64,000 bases of DNA from NCBI GenBank assembly GCA_036873755.1, contig JAVTVY010016041.1, positions 1-64,000 of the forward strand, written 5' to 3'. How positions within the stretch are numbered: position 1 is the first letter of the stretch; the number at the start of each line of letters is the position of its first letter. The position numbers and the translations under genes are program-made. The stretch is from Hanleya hanleyi. Lineage: Eukaryota > Mollusca > Polyplacophora > Lepidopleurida > Hanleyidae. Of the stretch, positions 1 through 8,856 are shown in pieces. The notes under the pieces were generated by a model that saw nothing but the letters and a program-made list of their open reading frames with translations, was not told the DNA's origin and made no database searches.

Positions 1-372
1 AGCACTGATCCTCGAGGGGCTCTGGTAATAAATACGTCGTTACCCGCCCTGACCGCTCTTCCTTCAGACTCAACTATCGTTGCTGCAATACTGTTACCGC
101 CCGCTCCCGCTCCCAATAGATTCGTGGACATACTACCAGATCTCCAGATCAAGTGGCTCGATAAGCACACTGATCAGGAGTTGCGGATTTCCTTTAGCGC
201 AGTTAACCAGCCTGTCGTGCATGTGTCGTTAGAGGGCGTAACTACCCGAGTAGGGAACGATGTGACAGTGGGCAACATCTTCCTAGCTGAAGGCATCGGT
301 TTAAAATCTCTCAAGGTGTTCAACCGCCCCTTGGATAACCTCGAGTTAGATATTCTTGACAACAGCATATAG
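1..372 (+). CDS. Partial ORF of a compact mobile or virus-like gene cluster (C-terminal part)
   Basis: The reading frame is open from base 1 to a TAG at 370-372, so only the last 123 codons are visible and the start lies outside the window. The visible part has a Pro/Ala-rich stretch (around 101-119) followed by a beta-rich, non-hydrophobic domain with no Cys clusters or catalytic motif I recognise. The next ORF starts 7 bases after this stop, which is much tighter than animal genes and fits a polycistronic element. I do not recognise the family with certainty. The style (short intronless ORFs in series on one strand) resembles virus-derived or Polinton-like clusters in marine invertebrate genomes, but that is inference. 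Confidence 0.55.
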   Translation, partial: STDPRGALVINTSLPALTALPSDSTIVAAILLPPAPAPNRFVDILPDLQIKWLDKHTDQELRISFSAVNQPVVHVSLEGVTTRVGNDVTVGNIFLAEGIGLKSLKVFNRPLDNLELDILDNSI

Positions 373-379
373 ATTTATC

Positions 380-979
380 ATGGGACTATATCCAGCATTG
401 GACGAGGCCGAATCCGCGCATGACTACAGGCTAAAGCATATCTGTGATATCCAACATGAACTCTCCCAAGATCGTGACTCTCGGTCGAGTTTGTACAAAA
501 AATACCGCAAAGCGGTGAATGCTCTAGATGGCGTTGACGCTGCGCTTGCCACAGTGGCTTTGGACCTCGGCGCAACTGGCGTTGGCCTCTTATCGACTAT
601 AATTGCCGCACCCGTTGTTGTGGTGCTTGAGGTCTCGGCTCTTTCGAGTGGTTGGGCAGGAATAGCCTGCAAATTCATATCTAGACGCCTGGCCGTCAAA
701 GCAAAAAAACACGATGAAATACGCGTCCTAGCGTCATCAAAGTTGGATTCCATCGCAGATGCTATATCGCAAGCACTTGTGGATAACAAGATCTCTGATA
801 GCGAGTTCCGTCACATCCTAGCGGAGAAAACTAAATATGATGCAATGAAGAACGCGCTCAGGGCTAAATCGTTGAAAGCATCCCATATCAGCCAGGAAGT
901 AAAAAACGCACTTCTGAAGCAAGGCAGGGAGGAAGCAAGGAAACAGTTTGACAGGGCAATCGACGTAGAATCACGATAA
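380..979 (+). CDS. Hypothetical protein with hydrophobic central helix and charged helical tail
   Basis: A 199-residue ORF starting at ATG 380. The frame is open upstream to a TTG at 356, but the ATG is the better start and sits 7 bases after the previous stop. Residues about 55-100 are strongly hydrophobic with small residues (Ala, Gly, Val, Leu) and could form one or two membrane or amphipathic helices. Residues about 105-195 are Lys/Arg/Glu-rich and predicted helical. There are no Cys motifs or active-site signatures. The arrangement recalls a small structural or membrane-active protein of a virus-like element, and I believe related proteins recur in many invertebrate genomes, but no function can be assigned. 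It is intronless and tightly packed with its neighbours. Confidence 0.6.
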   Translation: MGLYPALDEAESAHDYRLKHICDIQHELSQDRDSRSSLYKKYRKAVNALDGVDAALATVALDLGATGVGLLSTIIAAPVVVVLEVSALSSGWAGIACKFISRRLAVKAKKHDEIRVLASSKLDSIADAISQALVDNKISDSEFRHILAEKTKYDAMKNALRAKSLKASHISQEVKNALLKQGREEARKQFDRAIDVESR

Positions 980-1116
980 ACTGCTTTCTACAGGCGGATT
1001 ATTAAGGACGCCATGCGCAGCCCCTGCCACCCGGAACCGTGCGCTATGCGCCGTGGGAACCACTACAATGTTCGCACCCTTGGTAGTTAGGCCTTTTTTC
1101 GGCGCATTAGTATATC

Positions 1117-1446
1117 ATGTTAAAGCCATGTACATTTCTCACAACCTGTACCAGACTGAATCCAATGGAAAAGCCAGCCAATTCCAAGGTAGACGAGCAA
1201 TCGTTGAAGATTGACGAAAAGGTGCCGGTTCCCGCTCGACTCCCCAAACGAGTTACCAAAAGATACCCGCCCATAACTATGGAAATGATAGATGATTTCT
1301 TCAGTGTGGGTTATAGCTCAACCAGGGGAGAGCCCGGAGATCTCCGCTACCATCGCCAGCGATGCCTGACCTGCCTTGAAGGTGTATCCTTGGCCGGATG
1401 TGATCTTTGCACGAGAAGAGAGGAAATTTTCCCGTGGGCGAAGTGA
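1117..1446 (+). CDS. Small Cys-containing hypothetical protein
   Basis: A 109-residue ORF. ATG 1117 opens it, and a second in-frame ATG at 1165 would give a 93-residue protein without the Cys/Thr-rich N-terminus; the shorter form looks more natural. The C-terminal third has a C-x2-C...C-x2-C pattern (RCLTCLEG...GCDLCTRR) that could bind one zinc ion. The middle is rich in Lys, Pro and Arg. It follows the 380-979 ORF on the same strand after a 137-base gap and precedes the 1477 ORF by 30 bases. The function is unknown and membership of the same element is inferred from spacing and strand. Confidence 0.5.
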   Translation: MLKPCTFLTTCTRLNPMEKPANSKVDEQSLKIDEKVPVPARLPKRVTKRYPPITMEMIDDFFSVGYSSTRGEPGDLRYHRQRCLTCLEGVSLAGCDLCTRREEIFPWAK

Positions 1447-1476
1447 ATTGAACATGGGGCTGACACTGCAATAAGC

Positions 1477-1710
1477 ATGTCGTCGATCGATGGTAAAATG
1501 CTAGCCAACATGGCCTATCATGCCGCTGTCATTAGCGGCTTAGCGATAGGTTATGCTCGTCTGGGCAAAATTGTTTGGAAAGGCCCTGCCCCCAAGTTGG
1601 ATTTCACCGGCTATGACGTAGGAATGCTTATTGCCGACGTCGGCCTAGCCTTAGCCACGAAAGACTTGCTGATTAAGCAAGGAATCCTCCCCGCGGACAT
1701 TTTGAAGTAG
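1477..1710 (+). CDS. Small hypothetical protein, last ORF of the left cluster
   Basis: A 77-residue ORF from ATG 1477 to TAG 1708-1710. It has two moderately hydrophobic segments (residues about 10-27 and 44-62) joined by a Lys/Pro linker, suggesting a small membrane-associated or helical-hairpin protein. Its last 32 bases, stop included, belong to a 35-bp sequence repeated exactly about 195 bases downstream (1872-1906). An AATAAA lies at 1745-1750 and could be a polyadenylation signal. No family is recognised with certainty. Confidence 0.5.
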   Translation: MSSIDGKMLANMAYHAAVISGLAIGYARLGKIVWKGPAPKLDFTGYDVGMLIADVGLALATKDLLIKQGILPADILK

Positions 1711-1906
1711 GCACTCTGTCGCATTTACACGCGTGAAAGCGGACAATAAATACTACAGCACTGCGTGCGGCTACTGACTGCCGGATCTGATAGCGAGCCA
1801 TTCAAGGGGCTTCCCGTCTCAATGAAGCCGAGAGAAAAAAATCGATAGTAACCTACATACACTAGCTCAAAGCAAGGAATCCTCCCCGCGGACATTTTGA
1901 AGTAGG
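1677..1906 (+). repeat. 35-bp direct repeat bracketing the end of the left ORF cluster
   Basis: Positions 1677-1711 and 1872-1906 are identical and begin AGCAAGGAATCCTCC. The first copy overlaps the 3' end and stop codon of the 1477-1710 ORF. The 160 bases between the copies contain no ORF. This could be a local duplication or the terminal part of the element. Confidence 0.7.
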
Positions 1907-2168
1907 CTCTTTATATCGCCTCTTGCCCACCATATTTTTTGTCTATTTTTTTCCTTACCCCTCACTGTCAGAGACTTTGATGAGCCCAAATTGGTTTCTC
2001 ATTTCTGAAATATGGTATTATCCTGTAATAATTCAGTCGGAGAAAATTGACAGATGATTCAAAATCATGCAGATAATCCATTATTTCTTCAGTAATATTT
2101 AAATGATTTTAGAGAGTGATCAAATTTATTAAAATCACTTATTTAATTTTTTACACAAAATTTGGGGT

Positions 2169-2253
2169 CCTCCCTCCCTCCCTCCTCCCTCCCCCCTCCC
2201 CCCTCCCTTCTCCCTCCTCCCCCTTCCCCCTCCCCCTCCCCTCCCCCTCCCTC
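2169..2253. repeat. Polypyrimidine (CCCTCC-type) tract
   Basis: About 85 bases of almost pure C/T made of CCTCC, CCCCT and CTCCC words. The minus strand is a G-run-rich purine tract able to form a G-quadruplex or a triplex. It is flanked by AT-rich DNA with no gene. Confidence 0.85.
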
Positions 2254-2567
2254 CTGTTTCATTTTAACAAAATTCCACCACGTAACCAGAGTCCCTTAAG
2301 AATGACCGCGGGGATTTCCCGGGCTGTCTTACTATATATTATTTTCCCACACCGATCATTCCGTAGGACTCTGGTAGGTACCTTGTTCGTATATGTCGCC
2401 ATCTATTTCGAAATTTATTTTACTAGGCAAATTACAGAAGTGATCGAAATATTTGTTCATACGATGGCAATTGACATATACGCTCACCAAAGACCCCGGG
2501 AAAGTCTTTAATAAGATATATACCGACAGCTATAGTATATACAAGGGAACACCTGTTCCTCGACAAC

Positions 2568-2650
2568 ATACGTGATGCGACTGGGTTTCGAACTCGGGTC
2601 GGTAGCATTTGAGTTTAGCTACTCTACCTCTGTACTATCCCCAGTCTTCT
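2568..2650 (-). pseudogene. tRNA-like segment (possible SINE head or tRNA relic)
   Basis: On the minus strand there is an A-box-like stretch (TAGTACAGAGGTAGAG) followed about 30 bases later by a B-box-like stretch (GAGTTCGAAACC). Spacing suits a pol III internal promoter, but acceptor and T stems do not pair cleanly, so it is not a functional tRNA gene. A tRNA-derived SINE is plausible. Confidence 0.3.
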
Positions 2651-3447
2651 AATATTCGAAGAAAAAAAATAAATCATATCTTTTTCATATGTATCTGTTA
2701 TTAAGCACAGGGCTGAATGCTAGTGTAAAGGCCGAACTGTTTGAATTACGATGTCCTGAGCTTCAAATGCTATTTCATTAATAGAAATAATTATGCGTGT
2801 TGATTATATATTGATTCTATTGTGTGCACAATAAACGCGGACGCGTCAGGTTATGTGTAGCCCAGTTTCTAGTGACGTGTATCGATAACGTTGTTTACAT
2901 GTCGTACAGCATGGCATGATTTGGCAGTTGTGATACACACTACAGAAATAAACAGGACTACCGTGGTCTACAAATAGGTACCTTTATTGCCAAGAATAAC
3001 TATTTATCGTGTGTTTATTAACTAACTACTGGGTAAATATGTCACGGTTATCCAGTAGACCTTCACACGGAGTACGTGGTTTATTTATACATACCGCCCG
3101 ACCTATATACTCACCACCGATATGAACGACTTAACTGGCTTCATGCCTTATTAGAGCAGGGTTGAAAAGCTATGCACAGCCTTTAAGTGCCCCGACCTAT
3201 ATAACCGGCTTGTAGCAACCCTGTTCACTTACAAATCTTACACATGTATATAAATGTATTTATATGCCTACAGCTTTGGGGCCGTTCGGTTCTCTCCATT
3301 TATATCTTGTTTCATTAACCTGTCAACCTGAATGCAGTGTGGAAAGTACTCCACATTTGCAGTTTGGATTACACGTAACCCGTAGCTGTCGTGGGTTTTT
3401 TGTCCTGATAATCTCTGTCAAAAAATCTGCTCTCTGAACAGATTCCA

Positions 3448-3590
3448 CAAAAAAAAGTCCGACACTCTAGAAGTCCTCTAGGCACCCCCCACGCTATCTG
3501 CTGTTCCCTCAGCCTAAACAAAAAAGTCCACCCTCTAGGAACCCCCACGCTATCTGCTGTTCCCCCAGACTAAACAAAAAAGTCCACCCG
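3448..3590. repeat. Short tandem repeat, about 63-bp unit, about 2.3 copies
   Basis: The words AAAAAAGTCCACCC, CTCTAGGAACCCCC and CACGCTATCTGCTGTTCC recur in order two to three times. No coding potential. Confidence 0.7.
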
Positions 3591-3599
3591 TCCTCCCTG

Positions 3600-4117
3600 C
3601 TGCTGCATTAAATACCATAATAATGCTCTATGAAATGTTGAAAATCTAAGTCAAAATAAAACATTTACAACGTCTAGGGTCACATTCTCTTTCAACAAAC
3701 GAAGCGGAGCTTTCTTGTGAATCTGCACCAGTCTCAGCGTTAAAGGGCGTATCGTCAACCTCTTCGCCGATGAGGCTGGCGTCGGCTGGCGAGATTGATG
3801 AGAAAAATATTTCAGAATTGACATTGTCAGACTAAAGAACGAGGAGAAAAAGATCAGATTGTGAACAAAAGAATAACAATTTCACTGAAACGCCCGGTAA
3901 AGCTCCCTTGAAAGCTGGAGAGTAGATAATACACTAGCTTTATCGACGAGATTCGAAAACTAAATGATGATTATAGGCCTATATAGGCCTAGATTTATCC
4001 GACTGTACACTTAAAATGTACAGTTGGCGCTGCTGACGGTTAAATACTACAAGTCAGCAGCGCCACCTGCATATTTTAATAATAATACTGACGGTAATTA
4101 AATACACGAATTAATCA
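3600..4117. repeat. Left half of a segmental repeat (copy at 3.6-4.1 kb)
   Basis: This matches 26,085-26,587 and, more weakly, 40,015-40,550 along its whole length. It ends at the Ngaro insertion. The homologous sequence resumes at 18,217, beyond the insertion. It contains a conserved stem-loop (arms 4026-4037 and 4053-4064). Confidence 0.85.
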
Positions 4118-4474
4118 TAACATTTTGGCTCGTCAAAATGGGTAATTGGAACTAGGCAAGATCTACATGTAACCTTAGCTCAAAGTACTGGTGCTATTCT
4201 ATATTTAGCTTACATGTACACGAATGTGTCCTTTCAGCCTGAATTGCCTCGCTGGTCGTTGTCTTTGGACTTGCAGCTTGTAGCCAACTTTCTGATCATT
4301 ATTCCCGTTCATATTTAAATCACCGGCTCTGCAGTGTTTATTCCTGTTCACATTTAAATCACAGACGCCAGGGTGTTACCTATTCCCCGTGTTTTTCCCA
4401 TGGTGCATGGTTTGGCCAATCTATTTAATGCGTGCCGGCTTGACTTCACCGTCCAGCCTGCACCGACCAGTCAG
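4118..4474 (+). repeat. Ngaro-like repeat A1
   Basis: 357 bases, nearly identical to A2 at 17450-17806, beginning TAACATTTTGGCTCG. It forms the left end of the insertion. Confidence 0.8.
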
Positions 4475-4500
4475 TAAAATATCTTCGTTGCGTCCTTAGT

Positions 4501-4889
4501 ATGTCTGCCGGCACTGTTCCCCGATTACGGCAAGGTATTCGGAAAGACTATGCAGCCCTGCATGTCGGGCGCCCTCTTCCTTCTGTGTCCGTGAACCGGG
4601 AAATGGCGGACTTGCAGTCCGAGATTACCACGCCGAGTCGTCCGCTTCAGTTTGATACCCCCGTACAAGAGGGGGCTGAGTTCGTGAACATGAACTTGCC
4701 AAATCAAGTTGTTTCAGATTTGGGACAACAGCCATCTGAACAACCAGAGCTTGATAGCCAACTTGCAGCTGCGAAAAGGGAGCGTGAATATCTCTAACGT
4801 CAGCTCGCTGATGCCAGGAAACAACAAACCGTGTGTGATGTGCAGGCCGAAGTTGAAGACTTGCGGAAAAAAATGATGGAATGTCGTTC
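4501..4889 (+). pseudogene. N-terminal part of Ngaro-like gag-type ORF, interrupted
   Basis: ATG 4501 opens a frame 26 bases after repeat A1. It reads through a Ser/Thr/Pro-rich N-terminus into a Glu/Lys/Arg-rich heptad-like region (about residues 80-130) suggestive of a coiled coil. An in-frame TAA lies at 4795-4797, and the frame is then open until the foldback transposon interrupts it at 4890. The same frame resumes at 13198. The gag role is inferred from position after A1 and from the downstream domain at 13451-13849. No Cys motif is visible. Confidence 0.55.
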
Positions 4890-5176
4890 GGTCCGTGTAA
4901 CCTTGAAACAGTTCAATTTTCGTTTTTCGTTTTTGGTTTCTCAAAATCAAAAATTGAAATTTGACGGTCAATTTTCAATTTTCGTTTTTTGTTTCTGTAA
5001 TCTCAAAATCAAAAATTGAAATTTGGCCGTCAATTTTCAATTTTCGTTTTTTGTTTTTGTGATCATAGAATCAAAAATTGAAATTTGACCGTCAATTTTC
5101 AATTTTTGATCCTGGGATTGCAAAAACAAAAAACGAAAAAAAAAAATTTCACAGGTAAATTTTCTGTTATTAAGCT

Positions 5177-5318
5177 AAAACTTACCTCACTTCCACTCTT
5201 TGCATTTCTTTTCTACATGAAATACCACAGTAAGAATTTAAATGACACAGTTATCTCCCCTGCTAGTCACCTGATAGCATAGCTACCCACAATTCCACTT
5301 CCTTCTTGTTCCACTGCG
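5177..5318. repeat. DIRS left inverted terminal repeat
   Basis: About 142 bases, reverse complement of 11,432-11,573 with only a few mismatches. The terminal 24 bases outside it (5153-5176) are not shared with the right end but are complemented within 5367-5409. Confidence 0.9.
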
Positions 5319-5366
5319 ATACATGGTCTGGATGTATCATAGCGGGGAGGTTGGGTGGGCATCACT

Positions 5367-5463
5367 GGAAGTGAGGTAAGTTTTAGCTTAATAACAGAAA
5401 ATTTACCTTTGTTTTTTTTTTGTTATTTGCGCTGAAAACTTACCTCACTTCCACTCTTTGCAT
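5367..5463. repeat. DIRS internal complementary region
   Basis: 5367-5409 is the reverse complement of the left outer end (5153-5190). 5423-5463 is the reverse complement of the right outer end (11,545-11,585). Joined by a T-rich spacer, they form the splint that lets DIRS elements circularise their cDNA. It lies beside the 3' terminal repeat, as in DIRS-1. Confidence 0.85.
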
Positions 5464-5759
5464 AGAGTGCCACCGTAAGGTAGGTGGGCAAACTGATACA
5501 ATCCGTGGTTAATGATAAATGCCATACATAGTGACTAGTACAGAGTAGAAATCACAGATCTTCTACCTCACAGAGGATCCATGAGATCATACAACAGTAA
5601 TACACTGTATGCCTATGGTACACAGGGACCCTCTGTTGCTACTCTGACTTCAAGGCTGAGATGCAAGATACGCCCCCCCCCCTTTTTTCGAAAGGGGCCG
5701 AGAGAAAAAATGCACTCACTCGCAAGCAGGGTTACAACTGTACGCCCGGACTTTTGTAG

Positions 5760-6986
5760 CTATCTTGCTGGCCTCGGTCCCCCTGACACCCGCTGTGCGG
5801 TCACAACTGGGCCGATGGAATAGAGGTCGTTACATGCCAACGTCATGTCCCGGAGATAGTAGGAGGCAAAGGTCGTGTTTGACCTCCAATAGCACGCCCT
5901 CATAATGTCGGTCACCGATCTGTTGGTCCATAGAGGCCATGATGCCGCTAATGCCCTAATCTCGTGACCCGAAACGTTTACAAGCGCGGCTTGCCTATCA
6001 GTAGCCGTGGAGTACGCTAGCCGAATCGTATTTTTGAGCCAACTCGAGATAGTGTTTTTACTTATTTCTTGTTTGGCTTTGGGATCGAAAGGGATAAACA
6101 AACGCCTCCTTCCCGCTCTGATCTCCTCTGTACGATTCAGGTAACACGCAAGAGCCCGAATCGGACACATTAACATGTCTGATTCAAGACCGGACGAAAG
6201 GAAATCAGATAAGGCTGGAATTGTGAACTCTCGAGATATGGAATCGTAGAGGGCTTGATTCTTGGCCACAAACTCAGGAACCGTTGTGAGAACTACCTTG
6301 CTCCAGTTCCTAGAGTGTCTGATGTTCCTTTTATCGAGCGCATGCAGCTCTGACACTCTAGCTGCCGAAGCAAGAGCCAACAAAAACGAAGTTTTGTATG
6401 ATAAATATTTTAGCTCAATAGCCTCTATTGGCTCGAAAGGTGGCTCTCCTAATTGCCGAAGTACTAAGGCTAAGTCCCACTTAGGTAATTTCGGAACAGC
6501 CGACTGACCAGTTATCTTGTATGACTTGATTATTGCAGATAAGTTTGGATCAGTCGAGGGATTAATCCCAGTACCCAGTAGAATAGGTTGAGCAATAGCC
6601 GCTCTATAACCTTCTACCGTAGCGGGCACCAGGCCCCTATCCCTGAACAGGTACAATAGAAACTCTGCTACTTCAGGGATAGTGGCGCAGGATGGATTGA
6701 TATCCCTCTCTCCACACCAAAGATCGAAGATTGCCCACTTTGAGTTGTATACAGCGGAAGAGGACGGTCGAATTGATTGTGCCATTCGGCGCCCAACCTC
6801 CGCTGAAAATCCCGCCTGAGCAAAGTGCTGCTTGAGCACTTGCACACGTGGTAGTGGAACAGTCCTGGCTGGCTGTGGAATATCGACGTTCCAGGCTGGC
6901 GCAGTAGATTGTGCCATACCGGAAGCTGTCTTGGTACATCTACCAGAAGATCCAGTAGTTCCGGGAACCACGGCCTTGCTGGCCAT
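5760..6986 (-). CDS. DIRS tyrosine recombinase
   Basis: A 408-residue protein if started at ATG 6986, whose A is also the last base of the upstream RT-RNase H stop (TGATG). It would integrate the circular DIRS cDNA without target duplication. Lambda-integrase-type motifs are visible in order: a core-binding-type helical region (about residues 50-150), the first catalytic Arg in SAARVSELHAL, the H-x-x-R box in HEIRALAASW, and the nucleophile region with Tyr in TTFASYYLRDM. The domain reads through without a stop or frameshift. The frame is also open further upstream to 7907, but that part overlaps RNase H in another frame and is a shadow. Confidence 0.9.
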   Translation of the reverse strand: MASKAVVPGTTGSSGRCTKTASGMAQSTAPAWNVDIPQPARTVPLPRVQVLKQHFAQAGFSAEVGRRMAQSIRPSSSAVYNSKWAIFDLWCGERDINPSCATIPEVAEFLLYLFRDRGLVPATVEGYRAAIAQPILLGTGINPSTDPNLSAIIKSYKITGQSAVPKLPKWDLALVLRQLGEPPFEPIEAIELKYLSYKTSFLLALASAARVSELHALDKRNIRHSRNWSKVVLTTVPEFVAKNQALYDSISREFTIPALSDFLSSGLESDMLMCPIRALACYLNRTEEIRAGRRRLFIPFDPKAKQEISKNTISSWLKNTIRLAYSTATDRQAALVNVSGHEIRALAASWPLWTNRSVTDIMRACYWRSNTTFASYYLRDMTLACNDLYSIGPVVTAQRVSGGPRPAR

Positions 6987-8856
6987 CACGGAACAATCAG
7001 GTAAACGACACATATGTGTTCGCGGATCTTCTGGAGTACCTTCGCTAGGATAGCTGGGGGAGGGAACGCATATGCTACCATCCTTGACCAGTCCTGCGAT
7101 AGAGCGTCCACTGCAAACGCCGCCGTATCCGGTACCGGCGACATAAACAGGGGCAGTAGATTGTTGCGCCGAGTGGCGAACAAATCTATGTGTGGCATCT
7201 CCCAGGCATGAGCTATTTGTTTTAGTATGTCTGGGTGAAGTTGCCACTCCGTGGGAATTATCTGATTCCGTCGTGAAAGCGAATCCGCTAAGACGTTCAG
7301 TACCCCCGGGATGTGTCTGGCCAACACTGATATGTTGTTGTCCCAACACAGACCGAAAAAGATTTCCGCTTGGCTTTGTAATTGCGGAGATCTCGTCCCC
7401 CCCTGCTTGTTGATGTAGGACACAACTGTTGTGTTGTCCGTCGCAACTAGCAGGTTCTTGTCGGTCAATACGCTCACCCACGTGCGGATGGCATGTGTCA
7501 CTGCCATAAACTCCAACACGTTTATATGGTACGAGCGTTCCTCGATTGTCCATAACCCGGATGTCGACCTGGACTCGAGGTGGGCTCCCCATCCTTCCAT
7601 AGATGCGTCCGTGAACAGGTGATGTGACGGACGAAACGGAAGTATGGACACACCTGGCATAACGTTGAGTGGATCCAGCCACCATTGGAGGCATTGTTTG
7701 ACTAGTGGTGTTATAGGAATCCACGGATTCAACTGCCTTTCGACCCATTCGTGATTGAAGTAAATCATTAAGGGACGAAGCTGCAACCGCCCTCTTGGTG
7801 TTACGTCCTGTGTTGACGTCAAGAGGCCGATTATCGCAGCAAAGTGTAAAGCCCTGGCTTGAGATAACTTGAGGAACTGAGGTATCTTCGCTGTTATCTT
7901 TTGCCATCGATCTTCTGGGGGTTTGGCGAGAGCTCGTAGCGTATCGTATTCCACCCCCAGAAATTTGCGCCTTTGTGAAGGAATCAGCTCTGATTTCTCT
8001 TCGTGTGGGATGTATCCCAGAGAAGTCAACATCCTTAAGACAAACTGGTGGTGTCTAGGATTAACTGCTCCTTGCAGGCATTCCTTAGCAGGGAGTCGTC
8101 GATATAAAAGTGGTACTTTATACCTAGACTGTGCAGGAATTGTGCCACTGGTGTAAACACTCGTGTGAACACCCAAGGGGAAGTGGATAGGCCGAACGGA
8201 AGCACTTGAATTTGGAAGCGTCGTTTGCCGACCATGAATCTCAAGTACTTCCTGTCCTCCGGATGTATCGGGATATGCAGGTATGCATCCCTTAAATCCA
8301 GAGAAGTCAGCCATTCCCCTTGTCTGAGTACTGTCCGGATAGACCGGAAGGACTCCATGCGGAAGTGTGGCGGTGGAGTGAGGTAGTCCTTGTTGAGGCG
8401 CTTTAGGTTTATAACCATGCGCATCTCGGACGTGTCTTTCTTGGGGACCAGAAAGACCGGCGAATAGAACCCGGGTGACGTGTCCCAAACCGGAAGCTCT
8501 ATTACTGCAGCCTTCACCATCAGCTTGTCCACAGAGGACTGTATCGCTGATAGATGACCCGTTCGTAATGGTATACGAGACGGAAGGGGATGAGCAGTCA
8601 AGGGAGGAAGCGTGTCGAACAATAGGCGATAGCCATATCTGATCGTTCGAATGACCCACGCTTCCGTCCCGATCCTTATCCAGTTCCTCCAAAACAACTG
8701 CAGCCTTCCCCCTACCGGAAGGTCTAGTTGCTGGGGAACTGGAAACGTTATGTCTCGGTGTTCCCGCCATACCGGAAGCCACCCGGTACGGCCCGAGACA
8801 TCAGGAATCCTTCTTTGACTGCTTAGATTTCCCCTTACCCTGCTTCTTATGGCCAT
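6986..8856 (-). pseudogene. DIRS reverse transcriptase-RNase H, one frameshift
   Basis: Fingers and palm motifs run in the 8856 frame: FLVPKKDTSEMRMVINLKRL, LTSLDLRDAYLHIP, LPFGLSTSPWVF and the catalytic YIDD near 8105. Just after YIDD (about 8085-8098) the homology moves to another frame and continues to 6986: a thumb region, then RNase H with FTDASMEGWGAH, the Glu in NVLEFMAV and the Asp in ATDNTTVV. One lost base near 8090 explains this. The N-terminus overlaps the gag end (8801) by 56 bases in a different frame. The protein would copy element RNA into cDNA in the gag particle. As it stands RT is cut just after its active site. Confidence 0.88.

Larger units (their letters stand above)
1907..3444. 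other. Non-coding interval, no gene seen
   Basis: This stretch is AT-rich with frequent stops in all frames. It contains the polypyrimidine tract at 2169-2253 and a tRNA-like minus-strand segment near 2570-2650. The 131-residue ORF at 2116-2511 owes its length to the pyrimidine tract and is not believed. Confidence 0.6.

Noticed and set aside
2116..2511. 131-residue ORF with Pro/Ser/Leu runs
   Set aside because: Length comes from the pyrimidine tract; no motif.
2568..2650. Functional tRNA gene
   Set aside because: A- and B-box-like words are present but acceptor and T stems do not pair properly.
8035..8856. Treating the 273-residue RT ORF as a complete separate gene
   Set aside because: It ends at a frameshift right after YIDD, and the rest of the domain continues in the adjoining frame.
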